8,279 nt of DNA from UBA8437 sp003445035 (GTDB lineage: Bacteria; Planctomycetota; Planctomycetia; Planctomycetales; Planctomycetaceae): the NCBI GenBank assembly GCA_937901285.1, contig CALCHI010000076.1, forward strand, positions 1 to 8,279, given 5' to 3'. The position numbers and the translations under genes were made by a program. The notes under the pieces are model-generated. The model searched no databases. It was not told the origin of the DNA and was given only the letters and a program-made list of their open reading frames with translations. Of the stretch, positions 6,193 through 8,279 are shown one piece after another. The first letter of the stretch is position 1; the number at the start of each line of letters is the position of its first letter.

Positions 6193-7767
6193 ATGAGCGA
6201 CAGCTCAGCACGACGGGCCCTGGTCAGCGTCAGTGACAAAGCCGGCCTGGCCCCCTTTGTCAAACAACTGACCGAACTCGGCTTCGAGATCATCTCCACT
6301 GGGGGCACCCGGCGGCACCTCGAAGAGGCCGGTGTCCCCGTAATCGGGATCACCGAATACACCGGATTCCCCGAGATCATGGAGGGGCGGGTCAAGACCC
6401 TGCACCCCAAGGTCCACGGCGCCATCCTGGGTCGTCCCGATCGACCCGATGACGCCGAGGCAATCGCCGAACACGGAATCGTCCCGTTCGAACTCGTCGT
6501 CTGCAACCTGTATCCGTTCGAGGAGACGATTGCCCGGGAGGGCGTGACGGTGGCCGAGGCGATTGAACAGATCGATATCGGCGGACCGAGCATGGTGCGT
6601 TCGGCAGCCAAGAATCACGCCTACATCGCCATCGTGACCCGAGCCGAACAGTACCCAAGCGTCCTCGAAGCTCTCCAGGGCAACGGTCTCGATGAACACC
6701 TGCGGCAGGAACTCGCAGCTGCTGCCTTCGAAATGACCGCCGCCTACGACAGGACGATCGCCGACTACATGTCGGGGCTGGTCGGTGGGAGCACCGAGTC
6801 TGAAGCCAGCCCACTGACCATCACGCTCAACCCCCGCGCCACGCTCCGCTACGGGGAAAATCCTCACCAACAGGGCAGTTGGTACATCGAACCCAACGCC
6901 GATCCCGCCACCCTGGCCGCCGCCGAAGTGCTCGGCGGAAAAGAACTCTCCTACAACAACCTTCTCGACCTCGACGCAGCGTTGTCGATCGTCCGAGAAT
7001 TCCAGGATCCGGCGGCGGTCGTCATCAAGCACAACAATCCCTGTGGCTGCGCCGTTGGAACAACACAGGCTGGAGCGTTTGCGGCCGCGTATGCCGGAGA
7101 CACCGTCAGCGCATTCGGCTCGATTCTCGGCTTCAATCTTCCACTGGACCTCGAAACCGCCGAAGCACTCTGCGAACCCGGTCGGTTCATTGAGGCCATC
7201 ATCGCACCGGACTACGAGCCGGCTGCATTCGAGGCCCTGACGACTCGGCCCAAGTGGAAGAACAACGTCCGCCTGCTGAAACTCGACGCCCTCTGCAACT
7301 CACGCGACGCCGGACCCGAGTACCGCAGGATCAGTGGAGGAATGCTGGTTCAGGATCGAGACGAAGGTGCCGAGCCCTGGGATCAATGGCAGACAGTCAC
7401 TGAACGTCAGCCGACCCCGGCCGAAGCAGCAGATCTGCAGTTTGTGTGGTCGGTCGCCAAACACGTCAAGTCCAACGCAATCGTCTTCGCCAAAGATCAG
7501 TCGGTGGTTGGCGTTGGAGCAGGACAGATGAGTCGACTCGACTCCGTCCACATCGCCCATCGCAAGGCGGGAGACCGCGCCAAGGGGGCCGTACTTGCCT
7601 CGGACGCCTTCTTCCCCTTCCGGGACGGCATCGACCAGGCCGCCGAAGCCGGCATCGCCGCCATCGCTCAACCGGGTGGGTCGAGAGGAGATGATGCGGT
7701 GATCTCAGCGTGCAATGAGCACGACATCGCGATGGTCTTCACCGGCCGACGCCACTTCAAGCACTAG
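6193..7767 (+). CDS. purH: Bifunctional AICAR transformylase / IMP cyclohydrolase PurH
   Basis: Catalyses the last two steps of de novo purine synthesis in the cytosol: formylation of AICAR by 10-formyl-tetrahydrofolate to FAICAR, then ring closure to IMP. It is full length (524 residues) for the bacterial family. The N-terminal MGS-like cyclohydrolase domain (about 1-200) shows ALVSVSDKAGL (9-19), STGGT (35-39), GRVKTLHPKVHG (65-76, Lys68), CNLYPF (104-109, Tyr107), IDIGGPSM (127-134, Asp128) and AAKN (138-141, Lys140). The transformylase domain (about 205-524) shows LRYGENPHQ (218-226), the catalytic pair Lys279-His280 in IKHNNPCG (278-285), SNAIV (427-431), VGVGAGQMSR (439-448), SDAFFPF (470-476) and the typical end FTGRRHFKH (516-524). 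Minor oddities: SAFGSILGFNLPLD (306-319), where many bacteria have SAFGGIxAFNRxxD, and QPGGSRGDD (493-501), where SIRDxE is common. It is preceded by its own promoter candidate and a good ribosome binding site. A hairpin follows the stop. Confidence 0.98.
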   Translation: MSDSSARRALVSVSDKAGLAPFVKQLTELGFEIISTGGTRRHLEEAGVPVIGITEYTGFPEIMEGRVKTLHPKVHGAILGRPDRPDDAEAIAEHGIVPFELVVCNLYPFEETIAREGVTVAEAIEQIDIGGPSMVRSAAKNHAYIAIVTRAEQYPSVLEALQGNGLDEHLRQELAAAAFEMTAAYDRTIADYMSGLVGGSTESEASPLTITLNPRATLRYGENPHQQGSWYIEPNADPATLAAAEVLGGKELSYNNLLDLDAALSIVREFQDPAAVVIKHNNPCGCAVGTTQAGAFAAAYAGDTVSAFGSILGFNLPLDLETAEALCEPGRFIEAIIAPDYEPAAFEALTTRPKWKNNVRLLKLDALCNSRDAGPEYRRISGGMLVQDRDEGAEPWDQWQTVTERQPTPAEAADLQFVWSVAKHVKSNAIVFAKDQSVVGVGAGQMSRLDSVHIAHRKAGDRAKGAVLASDAFFPFRDGIDQAAEAGIAAIAQPGGSRGDDAVISACNEHDIAMVFTGRRHFKH

Positions 7768-7788
7768 GCCATACGCGCCAATTGCCCT

Positions 7789-7803
7789 GACCGTGACACG
7801 GTC
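7789..7803. terminator. Short hairpin between convergent purH and Gly-rich protein gene
   Basis: GACCGT-GAC-ACGGTC forms a six-base-pair stem 21 bases after the purH stop, in the 60-base gap between convergent genes. There is no T-tract on either side, so intrinsic termination is doubtful. A second palindrome, GCCGG-TTA-CCGGC (7823-7835), overlaps the stop codon of the opposite gene and could also serve. Confidence 0.3.
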
Positions 7804-7827
7804 GCGAACTCGACATCGGCCCGCCGG

Positions 7828-8279
7828 TTACCGGCTGCGCCGTTTCTTCTTTTTTGTCGAGGCCTTGGAAAAGGTGATATTGAAGACCTTGTATTCCTTG
7901 CCTTGGCGACGCAGCGTCATGCGAATGGACTCTTCTTTCGAGTTGGTGAAATTGACCACTCGATCCGATCGCACTGACCGTGCCGCACCCAACCGGTTTG
8001 CTCCCTGGAGCACCTGTTTCCACTGACCGGACGACTTGGCCGCCTTGCCGTCAAGCAGTTCCTTCAAAGCCGGCGTGCGAGCTCGCGACGAAACCATTTT
8101 TGCCGCAGACTTGGTGTCGCCAGCAAGCATCTTCGCAACGAAGTCGTCAGCCGCATGCTCGGGGGTCCCTGGCTTGGCGTCCTTGGCCTTCTTCGCTCCA
8201 GAGCCGCCAGCTCCTCCGGGGAAGCCACCACCGGCACCACCGCGTTGTCCACCAGCTCCGGGGAAGCCACCACCGGCAC
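7828..8279 (-). CDS. C-terminal part of a Gly-rich protein of unknown function
   Basis: The frame is open from the right edge to TAA at 7830-7828, giving 149 visible residues with the start outside the window. Seen: a Gly/Phe/Pro repeat region (visible residues 1-27, AGGGFPGAGGQRGG followed by AGGGFPGGAGGSG), a short Lys-rich linker (KKAKDAK), and a folded-looking domain beginning TPEHAADDFVAKMLAGDTKSA (38-58). Next come Leu/Lys-rich helices, then beta strands RVVNFTNSKEESIRMTLRRQ and KEYKVFNITFSKA, and a very basic end, KKKKRRSR. A helix-helix-strand order with an 'AadFvakmlaGD' opening recalls NTF2-like domains of exported proteins, but this is only a pattern impression. An internal ATG at 8130 would yield 100 residues but would cut the domain, so the longer partial reading is preferred. 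It converges with purH, 60 bases apart. Confidence 0.75.
   Translation of the reverse strand, partial: AGGGFPGAGGQRGGAGGGFPGGAGGSGAKKAKDAKPGTPEHAADDFVAKMLAGDTKSAAKMVSSRARTPALKELLDGKAAKSSGQWKQVLQGANRLGAARSVRSDRVVNFTNSKEESIRMTLRRQGKEYKVFNITFSKASTKKKKRRSR
8215..8279 (-). repeat. 42-bp tandem repeat coding for Gly-Phe-Pro-rich units
   Basis: The 21-base block at 8215-8235 recurs exactly at 8257-8277, a period of 42 bases (14 codons, in frame). It encodes AGGGFPG in both copies. The array probably continues beyond the right edge, so the copy number is unknown. Confidence 0.7.

Noticed and set aside
6205..7032. Minus-strand open frame of 275 codons
   Set aside because: Antisense to purH, with no recognisable motifs.

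Overview
The window looks like a piece of a GC-rich bacterial chromosome, most likely from a planctomycete (Planctomycetota). This is inferred from the protein repertoire: an exported HEAT/TPR-type protein with an SH3-like start and a G-Y-N-x(3)-W-x(2)-WW ending, an exported eight-bladed PQQ-like propeller with an Ala/Pro tail, a Gly-rich exported-type protein, and a large secreted/membrane protein with an 'RVGFxGxxKVGxWxPV'-like N-terminus. No rRNA or tRNA gene, insertion sequence, CRISPR array or phage gene was seen.

Layout, left to right. (1) Positions 1-870, minus strand: the N-terminal 290 codons of a secreted or membrane-anchored protein that runs off the left edge. (2) Positions 871-1004: a divergent intergenic region with a bulged 11-bp hairpin followed by TTTT. 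(3) Positions 1005-2420, plus: a strongly divergent phosphoglycerate kinase homologue. (4) Positions 3182-4474 then 2460-3185, minus: an exported HEAT-repeat protein followed by a family 4 (Fe-S) uracil-DNA glycosylase. Their stop and start codons overlap as ATGA, so they form a likely two-gene operon that converges on the PGK-like gene. (5) Positions 4475-4781: a divergent regulatory region with a minus-strand promoter candidate framed by an 8-bp inverted repeat. (6) Positions 4782-6098, plus: an exported eight-bladed PQQ-like beta-propeller protein. (7) Positions 6193-7767, plus: purH (AICAR transformylase/IMP cyclohydrolase), with its own promoter candidate, a 14-bp palindrome and a good ribosome binding site. 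(8) Positions 7828-8279, minus: the C-terminal 149 residues of a Gly-rich protein with a 42-bp tandem repeat, cut by the right edge.

The genes do not form one obvious pathway. purH (last two steps of IMP synthesis), the uracil glycosylase (base-excision repair) and the PGK-like enzyme are unrelated cytosolic functions set among exported proteins of unknown role. I see no convincing new multi-gene system. The observations most worth following up are the divergent PGK homologue, the unexpected coupling of an exported HEAT protein to a DNA repair enzyme, and three inverted repeats placed at or near promoter or start regions.
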